A stretch of 64,000 nucleotides of DNA from Frankia sp. AgB32 (GTDB lineage: Bacteria; Actinomycetota; Actinomycetes; Frankiales; Frankiaceae). The notes beneath the pieces are model-generated. The model saw only the letters and a list, made by a program, of their open reading frames with translations. It searched no databases and was not told the origin of the DNA. This document shows, in pieces, positions 8,600-16,982 of this stretch (position 1 is its first letter; each line of letters opens with the position of its first letter). A program made the position numbers and the translations under genes. The stretch covers positions 1 to 64,000 of the forward strand of contig NZ_JALKFX010000013.1 of the NCBI RefSeq assembly GCF_023243045.1, in the 5' to 3' direction.

Positions 8600-10590
8600 G
8601 CCGTCACCTCGCCGAGGAGCTTCTGGATCTGGGCTTCCAGGTCCTTGAGTTCGGCGTCGATCTCGGCGAGGGGCCTTGGGGGGGTGTAGACGTAGAAGTG
8701 GCGGGTGAAGGGGATCTCGTAGCCGACCTTGGTTTTTTCCTCGTCGATCCAGGCGTCGGGGACGTGCGGGGTGACCTCGCGGGTGAAGTAGGTGTGGATG
8801 TCCTCGTCCAAGGGGACGTTTTCGAAATCTCGCAGGTCCGGGTCTGGGATCGGCTTGCCCTTGTGGAGCTGGACCTCGCCTTCTGGGTCGGAGACGGCGA
8901 CGGCGTTCCAAAAGGCTTTCAGGTGCGCCGCGGTGCCGGGCAGGCTCGCTCCGCCGGCCATAGCGGCGGCCAGCAGCTCTGACGTGGCCTCGTCCTTGGT
9001 TCGCCAGACGGAGCCGATCGCGTCGTGCAGGGCCTCGACCAGCTTCTGCCGACCGTCCCACTTGGCGAGTGCCTTCGCCTCGGTCAGGGCGAGCAGGGTG
9101 TCCTCGGTGATCTCGAAGCGTTGCTTGAGTGGCCGTTCGACGGTGATGCGATGGTAGCCGAAGTCCCGCGTCCCGAAAATCTTCACCTTGCCGTGGTCCG
9201 GGTTCTCCGGATCGCCGGCAACCTCCAGCGCCCGGACATACAGCTTTGATACGTGGTCGATCTGGGCGTCGCTGATCTGCTTGCGCTTGTCGCCGAGGGA
9301 CTTGCGCATCTTCACCGACTGGTCGCGGGCGTCCAGCAGGATCACCTTGCCGGCGAGCTTCGCCGGCTTGCGGTTGGAGAGGATCCAGAAGTAGGTGGAG
9401 ATCCCGGTGTTGTAGAAAAGCTGGTCGGGCAGGGCGACGATGCCTTCGAGCCAGTCGTTCTCCAGGATCCAGCGCCGGATGTTCGACTCGCCTGACTCCG
9501 CGGCGCCGGTGAACAGCGGCGAGCCGTTGAAGATAATCGCGATCCGGGCACCCTTGCCCTCGACCCGCTCCATCTTCGAGATCATGTTCTGCAGGAAGAG
9601 GAACGACCCGTCGTTGATCCGCGGCAGGCCGGCGCCGAAGCGGCCCGCGTAGCCGAGTTCGGCCTCCCGGTCGACGTCGTCCTTGACCTTCTTCCACTCC
9701 ACCCCGAACGGCGGGTTGGCGAGCATGTAGTCGAACCGGCGGCCGGCGAACCGGTCCTGGCTGAACGAGTTGCCGAGCTTGATGTCGCCCTGCTGGTCGC
9801 GCAGCAGCATCTCCGCCTGGCAGATCGCCCACGACTCCGGGTTGAGTTCCTGGCCGTAGAGGAACACCTGCGCGCCGGCGTTGAGGGACCTCAGGTGGTC
9901 AGCGGCAGCGGTCAGCATACCTCCGGTCCCACAGGCCGGGTCATAGATGTTGATCACCTGTCCAGGCCCGGCGATGACGTCTGCGTCGGCGTCGGGAGCT
10001 ACCAGCAGGTTGACCATGAGCTTGATGACTTCACGGGGCGTGAAGTGCTCACCGGCGGTCTCGTTCGAGTCCTCCGCGAACTTGCGGATCAGGTGCTCGA
10101 ACACGTAGCCCATGTCGTGGCTCTTGAGCTTGTCGAGCTCGTCTATCTGCGCGAACCGGCTGACGACCAGGTATAGCAACTTCGCGTCGGCCAGTCGGGC
10201 GATGGTCTCGTCGAACCGGAACCGATCCAGCACCTCGCGGACGACGGGCGAAAAGCCGTTGACATAATCCCGCAGGTTCTTCGCGACCACCGATTTGTTT
10301 GTCGGGTCGGAGGCGATCGTGGCGAAGTTCTGCCGGGAGACGTTGTAGAACGGCCGGCCCGCGGCGCTCTCCAGCGGCTTCTGCCGGTTCGTCAGACTCG
10401 CGGGCAACGCGGCATCGCGGTCTCGCACGGCCTGCCGGGTGTCGACCATGACCGCGTCGAGTCGCCGCATGAGCGTGAACGGGAGGATCACGGCGCCGTA
10501 CTCGTGCCGCTTGTAGTCGCCGCGCAGGAGGTCGGCCACCGACCAGATGTCGGCGGCCATTTTCGAGTGGCTGGGCCCCGGGGAAGTCAC
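8596..10590 (-). CDS. hsdM: type I restriction methyltransferase subunit M (HsdM)
   Basis: A 664-residue N6-adenine methyltransferase. The N-terminal helical HsdM domain begins at IWSVADLLRGDYKRHEYGAVILPFTLMRRL. The SAM motif DPACGTGGM is near residue 217 and the catalytic NPPFG near 290. Both are intact, so this is the active modification subunit. Its GTG start overlaps the stop of the upstream methyltransferase-like gene by 4 nt, with GAGGAG 5 nt before it. It needs HsdS for target recognition. The C-terminal part (residues about 560-664) is typical of the larger HsdM class that ends in a coiled tail (EIDAELKDLEAQIQKLLGEVTA). Confidence 0.96.
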   Translation of the reverse strand: MTSPGPSHSKMAADIWSVADLLRGDYKRHEYGAVILPFTLMRRLDAVMVDTRQAVRDRDAALPASLTNRQKPLESAAGRPFYNVSRQNFATIASDPTNKSVVAKNLRDYVNGFSPVVREVLDRFRFDETIARLADAKLLYLVVSRFAQIDELDKLKSHDMGYVFEHLIRKFAEDSNETAGEHFTPREVIKLMVNLLVAPDADADVIAGPGQVINIYDPACGTGGMLTAAADHLRSLNAGAQVFLYGQELNPESWAICQAEMLLRDQQGDIKLGNSFSQDRFAGRRFDYMLANPPFGVEWKKVKDDVDREAELGYAGRFGAGLPRINDGSFLFLQNMISKMERVEGKGARIAIIFNGSPLFTGAAESGESNIRRWILENDWLEGIVALPDQLFYNTGISTYFWILSNRKPAKLAGKVILLDARDQSVKMRKSLGDKRKQISDAQIDHVSKLYVRALEVAGDPENPDHGKVKIFGTRDFGYHRITVERPLKQRFEITEDTLLALTEAKALAKWDGRQKLVEALHDAIGSVWRTKDEATSELLAAAMAGGASLPGTAAHLKAFWNAVAVSDPEGEVQLHKGKPIPDPDLRDFENVPLDEDIHTYFTREVTPHVPDAWIDEEKTKVGYEIPFTRHFYVYTPPRPLAEIDAELKDLEAQIQKLLGEVTA

Positions 10591-12368
10591 AGGTTCTCCT
10601 CGTGCGTCGGCGTCGTCGGTGCAAGCCGGTCGGGGGTCAGGGTCCCGGCCGTCAGCCCGTGCAGGGTCTGGTCGATCACGGTGGTGCTGAGCCTGGCGAG
10701 CGTTGTCAGCGCCGCGCGCAGGTCGGACAGGCGCCGGAACTCGGCGCCGTAATGGCGCTGCTCGGCGATCGAGAGCCGGGGGATCCGGCAGCGGCGCAGG
10801 TCCTCGCGGCCGAGCACGCCGATTGTCCTCGGGATCGGTACGGCCTCGACCTCGGGCCGCAGGAACATCGCCACGAAGTCGGGGTCGAGCCGGGCCCGGT
10901 CCAGTTCGACCACGTGGGTCGTCATCCCACCGGTCCGCTCCTCGCCCGTCGCCGCGAGAACGCCCGGAGCCCGCGGCCAGACGAGGACGTCGCCGGCGTG
11001 CGGCGTCGTGCCCCGCAACCTGATCGTCACAGCGCCCGCACGTTCGAGCTCCGCGAGCGTCACGTAGGCGAAGTCGTCCCGGACGTGGGCCGCCGCATAC
11101 CGCGGCAGCCCGGCGCCGAGCCGGGCGTAGATCGCTTCGAGCTGCCCGGCGATCCGGGCGATGTCGTCGGCACCGGCCTGCGCCTCGGTGGTGACATACC
11201 GGGAGGGCAGGATGTTGGCCTCACCGTCCTGGAGCAGCCGCGCCCGGGTCACCGCCCGAGCCGGCACCGGGCCGGGCCGGGCCCGCCCCGCGCCGCCCGA
11301 CGCCGCCCCGGCTGCCAGGCCGAACAGCTGCCGCCACTCCCCGAACTGGTGCGGCACCGCGGCCATGTCGGCGGCGGCGAAGTCGACCAGGACGACCGGC
11401 TCGTCGTCCTGGTCGCCGCGCGGGCGGCGCAGCACCCACAGGCAGGCCTCGCCGGCCGCGGTGCTCATCTCGGCCGGTAGCGCGATCACCGCACGCAGCG
11501 CGCCGCCACCAATCATCAGCTGCCGGATCGTCTGCCCGGACGGCGAGACACAGGCCCGCGGCGAGACGGCGATGACGGCGGTGCCGCGCGGGCGCAGGTG
11601 GGCGTAGCAGTGCTGCACCCAGGCCAGCTCGCCGTCGCGGGGCTCCGGGCGGCCGAACTCCCAGCGGCGGTCGGTCGCCAGCTCGTCCGCCGGCCAGCCC
11701 GGCCGGTCGAACGGTGGCTCGCACACCACCGCCGCCGCCCGCCCGAGCAGCTCGGTGAACCGGTTGCCGCGCAGCGAGTCGCCGAGGCGGACGTCGTACG
11801 GCCCGGCCAGCGGATGGCCGCGCAGGCCGAGGGTGGCGCTGCGGGCCAGCCGCTCGTCGTTGTCCTGGCCGAACAGCCGAACCCGCTGCTCGAACCGGTC
11901 CGCGGCGGCCAGCAGCAGGGTGCCGTCGCCGCAGGCCGGGTCGAAGACGACCGGCAGGTCGTCGGCGGTGGCGAACAGATCGTCACCACCCGCGCTGGCC
12001 GCGGTCGTCGGTGGCAGCAGCGAGACGAGGACACGGGCCAGCCGCTGCTCGGCCTCGACGTCCCGCTTTGCCTGCTCGACGAACGCGTCACGGGTCGACC
12101 AGCCACCGGTCGGGCCGTCGAGGGCCTGCGTTCCGGTCTCCGTCCGGCCTGCCTTCGCGAGCTGCTCCGCGCGACCGGAGTGTTCCAGCCAGTCCGCCAC
12201 GGCGGCCCAGCGAAACGTCGGGTTGGTGTCGTTGCCGCCGACGGGGCTGGGGAAGGCGTCGTAGCGCCGGCGCCAGTTCGACACGGCGGCGCGGCCGACG
12301 CCGATCCGCCGCGCGATGGCGGCAGCCGTCAGCTCTTCCTGCCCGTCGAACTCCACATGCCGGACCAT
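10587..12368 (-). CDS. HTH plus N6-methyltransferase-like protein with degenerate catalytic motif (EPPF)
   Basis: First gene of the restriction operon, 593 residues. Residues 10-35 form a helix-turn-helix (ELTAAAIARRIGVGRAAVSNWRRRY). Residues 100-350 form an N-6 DNA methylase fold with an intact SAM motif DPACGDGTLL (143-152). The motif IV position reads CEPPF (216-220) instead of NPPF/DPPY, so the base-flipping Asn/Asp is replaced by Glu. The C-terminal 200 residues resemble an HsdS target-recognition half (EERTGGMTTHVVELDRARLDPDFVAMFLRP, then GREDLRRCRIPRLSIAEQRHYGAEF). It may be a DNA-recognition or regulatory partner of HsdM rather than an active methylase. The start is the ATG at 12368, which has no clear ribosome site. 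Confidence 0.85.
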   Translation of the reverse strand: MVRHVEFDGQEELTAAAIARRIGVGRAAVSNWRRRYDAFPSPVGGNDTNPTFRWAAVADWLEHSGRAEQLAKAGRTETGTQALDGPTGGWSTRDAFVEQAKRDVEAEQRLARVLVSLLPPTTAASAGGDDLFATADDLPVVFDPACGDGTLLLAAADRFEQRVRLFGQDNDERLARSATLGLRGHPLAGPYDVRLGDSLRGNRFTELLGRAAAVVCEPPFDRPGWPADELATDRRWEFGRPEPRDGELAWVQHCYAHLRPRGTAVIAVSPRACVSPSGQTIRQLMIGGGALRAVIALPAEMSTAAGEACLWVLRRPRGDQDDEPVVLVDFAAADMAAVPHQFGEWRQLFGLAAGAASGGAGRARPGPVPARAVTRARLLQDGEANILPSRYVTTEAQAGADDIARIAGQLEAIYARLGAGLPRYAAAHVRDDFAYVTLAELERAGAVTIRLRGTTPHAGDVLVWPRAPGVLAATGEERTGGMTTHVVELDRARLDPDFVAMFLRPEVEAVPIPRTIGVLGREDLRRCRIPRLSIAEQRHYGAEFRRLSDLRAALTTLARLSTTVIDQTLHGLTAGTLTPDRLAPTTPTHEENL

Positions 12369-12886
12369 ACCGGCGTGATCGCCACCTAGGCAAGCTCTGT
12401 GAACGATTCAAGCTGACGTACACAAGACCGGTGTTCACACTTGACGGACGATTTGGCGTGGCCCTAAGGTCCTGGATTGTCGCGGATCGGTCGCGATGCG
12501 CACAGGCCAGGGCCCGGCACCGTCGCTCTCGGACGCGGAGGCGACCCGCCGCTCGACCCCTGGCCGGTTTCACCTTCGGCGTCGCCGCCGCTCCTCTCAG
12601 GGCGCGTCGTCCCCCAGTGTCCACCGCGCCCCGTGCCGCCCTTGACGCGCCCTCGCCATGCCCGGCGCGGCCGCGTGTTCACAGCCATTCCGCCATCCCC
12701 GCCTGGCCCGAGGGCCGGGTTCCGCCTGTGCCGATCCAGTCGGGTCGGCAGCGCAGGAAGGGTTGCCGCCCGCGAGGTCCCCGGTGTTACAGGGGGCCCC
12801 GGGGGCCTCGCGGGCAGCACCCCCCCACCCGCCGCACCCACACGAGCTGATACCGCGAACACCCATCAGAAATCCTGGGGGAAACG
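12369..12886. other. divergent intergenic region between the restriction operon and the Rad50-like gene
   Basis: 518 nt without a convincing gene. It must contain the promoters of both divergent units. On the minus strand TTGAAT (about 12402-12407), a 17-nt spacer and TAGGTG lie close to the methyltransferase start and could be a weak promoter. On the plus strand GGGGGA precedes the ATG at 12887 by a few bases. The middle part is GC-rich, with runs such as GGGGGCCCCGGGGGCC that can fold. No repeat or operator is obvious. Confidence 0.4.
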
Positions 12887-15370
12887 ATGACCGACATGGA
12901 TCTGCCTGAGCCGCGCGTTCCGCACGGGGAGAGTCCCACCTCCGCGCCAGAGCCGGCGCCGGCGGTCAGGGCGACGCCGATCGCCGAGCTGGCGGCGGCG
13001 CGGCTGGCCGCGGCGGCACTGCCCGAGTCGGTGAAGGCCGTACTGCGCGAAGCGTCCGACGCGGTCGAGAGGCCGGCGGCGAGTGCGATGGGCCAGATCT
13101 GGCTGGAATCGATCACCGTCGCCGGCTACCGCGGCATCGGCGCCCCGGCCAGGCTGTCGCTGCCCGCCGCGCCGGGCGTCACGCTGGTGGTCGGGCGCAA
13201 CGGTTCCGGGAAGTCGAGCCTGGCCGAGGGCGCCGAGACAGCCTTCCTCGGCACGAACACCCGTTGGCAGCGCCAGGATGACTCCCGTCGTGGCGCCTGG
13301 CGCAATCGGCACGAGCTCACCCGCCGGCCGCGGATCGATCTGGCTCTCACGGTCGGCGGCGGTCCGGCGACGCTGACCCGCACCTGGCCGGGCGACGACT
13401 TCACGAACTCCGACGGCGTGTTCCAGCGCCGTGGCCAGCCGGCCGTGCCCGCCGCGCAGGCCGGCTGGGCACGGGCCGCGGCCGAGTACCGTCCCTTCCT
13501 CTCCTATGCCGACCTGGGTCAGTTGATCGACGACAAGGCGGTCCGGCAGTACGACATCGTCGACAAGATCCTCGGTCTCGGCTACCTCACCGCCGTCGAC
13601 GGCCTGCTCAAGGCCGAGCAGAGCCAGCACACCGCGGCGGTCAAGGCCGTCAACAGCGGGCGGGCCACACTCACCGCCGCGCTCGAAGCGCTGCTCCTCG
13701 ACCTGCCCGAAGAGACCCGCGCCGACGCCGCGCTGAAAGCCGTGGCAAGGAAGCCCGGTCCCGACCTTGCAGCGCTCGACCGCCTCCTGACCAACCTGCC
13801 CTCGGCGCAGGACGGTGACCTCGCCGAACTGCGCCAGCTCGCCGACCTTCAGGGACCCGACCTCGACCTGGTCGACGAGGCGGTGCAGCGGCTGCGCGAC
13901 ACCCTCGCCGCCGCCGCGGCTGTCACCGGCACGAACGCCGAGGACGCCTCGCTGCGCGCCGAGCTGCTCTCCCAGGCACTGCGGCACCGCGACCGGCACG
14001 CGGGCAGCGAGGCCTGCCCGGTCTGCGGCACCGAGCAGGTCCTCGACAACGCCTGGGCGGACCGGGCGGCGGCGCAGGTCACCGCGCTGCTCGACGAGGG
14101 CCAGGCGGTCCGGACGGCGAACGCACAGCGGCGGCTGGCCGAGACCGGGCTGAAGGCGCTCATCGTTTCGCCGCCAGCGGTCCCGCCCGCGCTCGCCGCG
14201 GTGTGGCAGGCCTGGGAGGCGTGCCGAGCGCGCACGGACCTGGCCGCGCTGGCCGACGAGACCCTCGGCACGGCGCGGACGCTGGCGCAGGCGTGTTCCA
14301 GCGCCCGCGAGCAGGCCCGGGTCCTGCTGGCGGAGCGTGACGACCGGTGGCGTCCACTCTTCGCCAGCCTGCAGATCTGGACCGCGCAGGCCCGCGCGGT
14401 GAACGCGACCAAGGCACGCAGGAGCGACCTGAAGAAAGCGCGCGACTGGCTCGACGCACTCATCCGGGACCTGCGCCAGGAACGGCTGGCGACCTTCGAG
14501 GCCCAGGCGCAGGAGATCTGGGCGCAGCTGCGGCACGAGAGCAGCGTCAGCCTCACCAGGGTCGGCCTGGACGGCAAGGAGACCTCGACGCTGCGCCGGC
14601 TGATCCTCGACGTCTCCGCCGACGACGCCGACGCCTCGGCGCTCGCCGTGATGAGCCAGGGCGAACTGCACGCGCTCGCGCTGGCACTGTTCCTGCCGAG
14701 GGCCCGCACCGCCGACAGCCCGTTCGGCTTCCTTCTCATCGACGACCCGGTGCAGTCCATGGATCCCGCCAAGGTCAACGGACTCGCCCAGGTGCTCTCC
14801 GATCTGGGCAGCCAGCGGCAGATCGTCGTGTTCACCCACGACACCCGCCTCCAGCGGGCGTTCACCAGCCAGGGTCTGCCTGTCACGATCCGCAAGGTCG
14901 AGCGGGGGAAGGCATCGAAGGTTGAGATCGAGGACGCGCTCGACCCGGTCAAGCAGGCGCTCAAGGATGCCCGCGGCTTTGCGCTGGGCAGCAGGAAGCT
15001 GCCGGCGGCGGCGCGGACTCATGTCCTGCCCGGCCTCTGCCGGATCGCGCTGGAAAACGCTTTCACCGAAGCCGCCTGGATCCGCCACCACCAGGCCGGC
15101 GGGGCCGAACCGGTCTTCGACGCCGCCCTTTCCGACGCGGAGAAACTCACAAAGGTCGCCGCCCTCGCCTTCTTCGGCGACGCCAGGAGATCCGAGGACG
15201 TCTACCGCGAGCTGAAGGACCGTTGTGGTAGCTGGGCAGTCAGGATCGTCCAGGACTGCCAGAAGGGCGCCCACCCCGACGGCGCCCAGATCGACGACCC
15301 CAACCGCTTCGTCGAACTCGTCAAGAGCCTCGCCGACGCGGTCCGCAGGCCGGACCTCGCTGCCCGCTGA
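12887..15370 (+). CDS. Rad50/RloC-like SMC-type ATPase with CPVCG zinc hook
   Basis: The 827-residue protein has Walker A GRNGSGKSS (103-111), a long middle with CPVCG at 377-381 in the zinc-hook position, a signature-like MSQGELHALAL, Walker B FLLIDDPVQSMD (615-626) and a switch His (FTHDTRL). This is the layout of Rad50-type ATPases and of RloC. The C-terminal domain has Arg719-x3-Glu723 (RIALE) and His796 (KGAHPD), which recalls the Arg-Glu-His triad of PrrC/RloC anticodon nucleases, although the spacing of 77 residues is larger than in PrrC. RloC genes are typically linked to type I restriction loci, as here. The ATG has GGGGGA just upstream. Function as an RNase is an inference. Confidence 0.8.
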   Translation: MTDMDLPEPRVPHGESPTSAPEPAPAVRATPIAELAAARLAAAALPESVKAVLREASDAVERPAASAMGQIWLESITVAGYRGIGAPARLSLPAAPGVTLVVGRNGSGKSSLAEGAETAFLGTNTRWQRQDDSRRGAWRNRHELTRRPRIDLALTVGGGPATLTRTWPGDDFTNSDGVFQRRGQPAVPAAQAGWARAAAEYRPFLSYADLGQLIDDKAVRQYDIVDKILGLGYLTAVDGLLKAEQSQHTAAVKAVNSGRATLTAALEALLLDLPEETRADAALKAVARKPGPDLAALDRLLTNLPSAQDGDLAELRQLADLQGPDLDLVDEAVQRLRDTLAAAAAVTGTNAEDASLRAELLSQALRHRDRHAGSEACPVCGTEQVLDNAWADRAAAQVTALLDEGQAVRTANAQRRLAETGLKALIVSPPAVPPALAAVWQAWEACRARTDLAALADETLGTARTLAQACSSAREQARVLLAERDDRWRPLFASLQIWTAQARAVNATKARRSDLKKARDWLDALIRDLRQERLATFEAQAQEIWAQLRHESSVSLTRVGLDGKETSTLRRLILDVSADDADASALAVMSQGELHALALALFLPRARTADSPFGFLLIDDPVQSMDPAKVNGLAQVLSDLGSQRQIVVFTHDTRLQRAFTSQGLPVTIRKVERGKASKVEIEDALDPVKQALKDARGFALGSRKLPAAARTHVLPGLCRIALENAFTEAAWIRHHQAGGAEPVFDAALSDAEKLTKVAALAFFGDARRSEDVYRELKDRCGSWAVRIVQDCQKGAHPDGAQIDDPNRFVELVKSLADAVRRPDLAAR

Positions 15371-15420
15371 TCCACTCGTTCACAATCCATCCCCGTCTCA
15401 CCGCCGACCGGGAGAAACCC

Positions 15421-15810
15421 GTGAGCACGCCACCTGTCGACACCACCGGCGCCACGATCAACGAACTGCTCCAGACCGCCGAGCTGCTGCTCGCCGGCCG
15501 CCTCCAGGCGACGCTCGCCGCCCGCCACCGCGGCGCCGCCCTCGTCCTGCGCACCGCCCTGGAGATCGCCGTCGACGCGGCGCTCGCCGCCGCCGAGCCG
15601 GGGCTGTCCACCCCGAACATGGCCGCCAAGCTCCACTGCCTGAGCCACTACAGCACCCCCACCGCCGCCCGGCGGGCCCGCCGGGCCTGGTCCCACCTGT
15701 GCGTCGCCTACCACTACCACCAGTACGAGATCGGCCCCACCAGATCGCAGGTCCAGGCCTGGCACGCCGAGGTCTCCACGCTGGCCACGTCGCTGGTGCG
15801 CCGTCCATGA
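15421..15810 (+). CDS. small HEPN-like helical protein, partner of the Rad50-like ATPase
   Basis: A 129-residue all-helical protein starting at a GTG after GGGAG. It has Arg44-x3-Glu48 (LRTALEIAV) in the first long helix and RRAWSHLCVAYHYHQYEI at 87-104, where several His follow an Arg. This pattern is seen in HEPN domains, which use Arg and His residues for RNA cleavage or for toxin/antitoxin pairing. It follows the ATPase by 50 nt on the same strand, so the two are probably co-transcribed. I recall similar short proteins next to SMC-like ATPases in other actinobacteria, but I have no name for them. The HEPN assignment is inferred from the pattern only. Confidence 0.65.
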   Translation: MSTPPVDTTGATINELLQTAELLLAGRLQATLAARHRGAALVLRTALEIAVDAALAAAEPGLSTPNMAAKLHCLSHYSTPTAARRARRAWSHLCVAYHYHQYEIGPTRSQVQAWHAEVSTLATSLVRRP

Positions 15811-16296
15811 ACGTTTTCGGGTGGCGGGAACATGCCTGGCCGGGGCTGAAGTCACGGAACGCAGCGGGCGATCTGCCTGTTTCGTCCGATGTCTGCGTGG
15901 CAGCGGGAGCATCGTGGTCCTTCTGTACGGTTCGACGTCCGATTCGTCCGTACAGAGCCGTACAGAGCGACCATGAGGGCAGCCAGGCCTGATCAACCCA
16001 GGCGCCGACGACCACGTACGGTCATCGTGACCGTCCGGCGGCGATGCCGTCCGCGTACCTACGCACGTTCGTGGACAGCGCACTAGTAGGGGTGTGACCG
16101 GTTTCGTTCCATGCGTTCACAGGACGTGGTGGATGCCGTCTGACCTGGGGTGTTGGCCTTCCCGTCCGGCCCCTCGTGGGTAGATTGCCTGCGGCCAGGC
16201 GATGTCACCGATATCGACTGGTTGGGTACGCCTATCCCGGACGATCACATTGATCAACGATCAACGACCCACTAACACGTCAGGAGAGCCGGATAG
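15811..16296. other. intergenic region with CCGTACAG repeats
   Basis: 486 nt without a convincing gene between the HEPN-like gene and the DUF4333 lipoprotein. It holds the repeat cluster at 15923-15967 and a small tandem GATCAACGATCAACGA near 16254-16269, close to the lipoprotein start. AGGAG at 16282-16286 is the ribosome site of the next gene. Confidence 0.5.
15923..15967. repeat. inverted and direct CCGTACAG repeats, possible operator
   Basis: CTGTACGG at 15923-15930 is the reverse complement of CCGTACAG at 15948-15955. The 10-mer CCGTACAGAG then repeats directly at 15948-15957 and 15958-15967. Three copies of the same 8-mer in 45 bp of non-coding DNA suggest a protein-binding site. No regulator gene lies beside it. 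Confidence 0.5.
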
Positions 16297-16806
16297 TTGG
16301 CGTTGGGCAGCCGGCGGCTGTCCTCGGTCAGTCTGACGCAGCGGTTCGGTGGATCGGTCGTCGCGGCGGTGGCGCTTGTCGCGTTCGGGGTGTCGGGCTG
16401 CTCGGATTCGGACGGCGACACCACGACCGCGGGTGCGAGCCGGTCCGCGGTCGAGGTTCCCGCGACGATCGCCGCCACGGCGACGATCCCGGCGCAGCCG
16501 GCGCCGACGGATAGCGCCACGCCGCAACCCGCGGCGGCCAGCGCCGCGCCGGAGCCGACCGCCTCCGACGGCCTGATCACGGTGGCCAAGGCCGACATCG
16601 AAGCTGCCCTGGCACGAGACCTCAAGGCCCAGACCGGCGAGGAGTTCTCCGTCGACTGCCCCGGCGACCTCGTCGCGACGGCCGGCACGCGGGTAGTCTG
16701 CACAACGGTCGTGCCCACCGGCGAGGTGTACAACGTCACGATGACGGTGACCTCGGTCGCGAACGGGCGTCTTAATTACTCCATGGAGGCCTCCCCCGCC
16801 AGTTGA
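16297..16806 (+). CDS. DUF4333-type lipoprotein
   Basis: A 169-residue protein. It has a positively charged start, a hydrophobic stretch (GGSVVAAVALVAFGVSGCS) and a lipobox Cys at about residue 35, followed by a Thr/Ala/Pro-rich linker. The C-terminal 80 residues match DUF4333: an initial helix VAKADIEAALARDL, then SVDCPGDLVATAGTRVVCTT with the paired Cys, and YNVTMTVTSVANGRLNY. It should be anchored on the outer face of the membrane. The start is a TTG with AGGAG 10 nt upstream. It lies between two defence systems but has no known link to them. Its function is unknown. Confidence 0.8.
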   Translation: MALGSRRLSSVSLTQRFGGSVVAAVALVAFGVSGCSDSDGDTTTAGASRSAVEVPATIAATATIPAQPAPTDSATPQPAAASAAPEPTASDGLITVAKADIEAALARDLKAQTGEEFSVDCPGDLVATAGTRVVCTTVVPTGEVYNVTMTVTSVANGRLNYSMEASPAS

Positions 16807-16982
16807 TGCCGCGAGGAACCCGATGCGCCCGCACCGGGCCCCTCTTCGACGCCGCCCTGTCCGCATCCGCTCGTCCACGTCATGACGCGGTCGAACTCTC
16901 TGGTGCTATCGCCGGTGGCGGAGTGTAGATATGAGGACGCCGGATTTCTCATGGGAGCCTGGTGCGGGTGGCGGAGGTGCGG

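Noticed and set aside
8600-9832. Upstream extension of the hsdS frame through hsdM
   Set aside because: The extension is Arg/Gly/Pro-rich and lies out of register within hsdM. The GTG at 8599 with a GTGA overlap is the normal HsdS start.
10602-11480. Plus-strand frames opposite the HTH-methyltransferase-like gene
   Set aside because: Shadows without motifs. The minus strand has the SAM motif DPACGDGTLL and a coupled stop/start with hsdM.
1978-12368. Interpretation of the kinase plus methyltransferase genes as a BREX or Pgl system
   Set aside because: There is no PglZ, BrxC/PglY ATPase or BrxL. The methyltransferase genes are HsdM-type with HsdS and HsdR, so this is a type I restriction locus.
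12866-15274. An 802-codon minus-strand frame opposite the Rad50-like gene
   Set aside because: Antisense shadow. The plus strand has the intact Walker A and B motifs and a good ribosome site.
12887-15810. Interpretation of the SMC-like ATPase and small gene as Lamassu
   Set aside because: No LmuA nuclease effector with a recognisable N-terminal Cap4 or similar domain is adjacent, and the zinc-hook plus REH-like C-terminus points to RloC rather than LmuB. A distant relation cannot be excluded.
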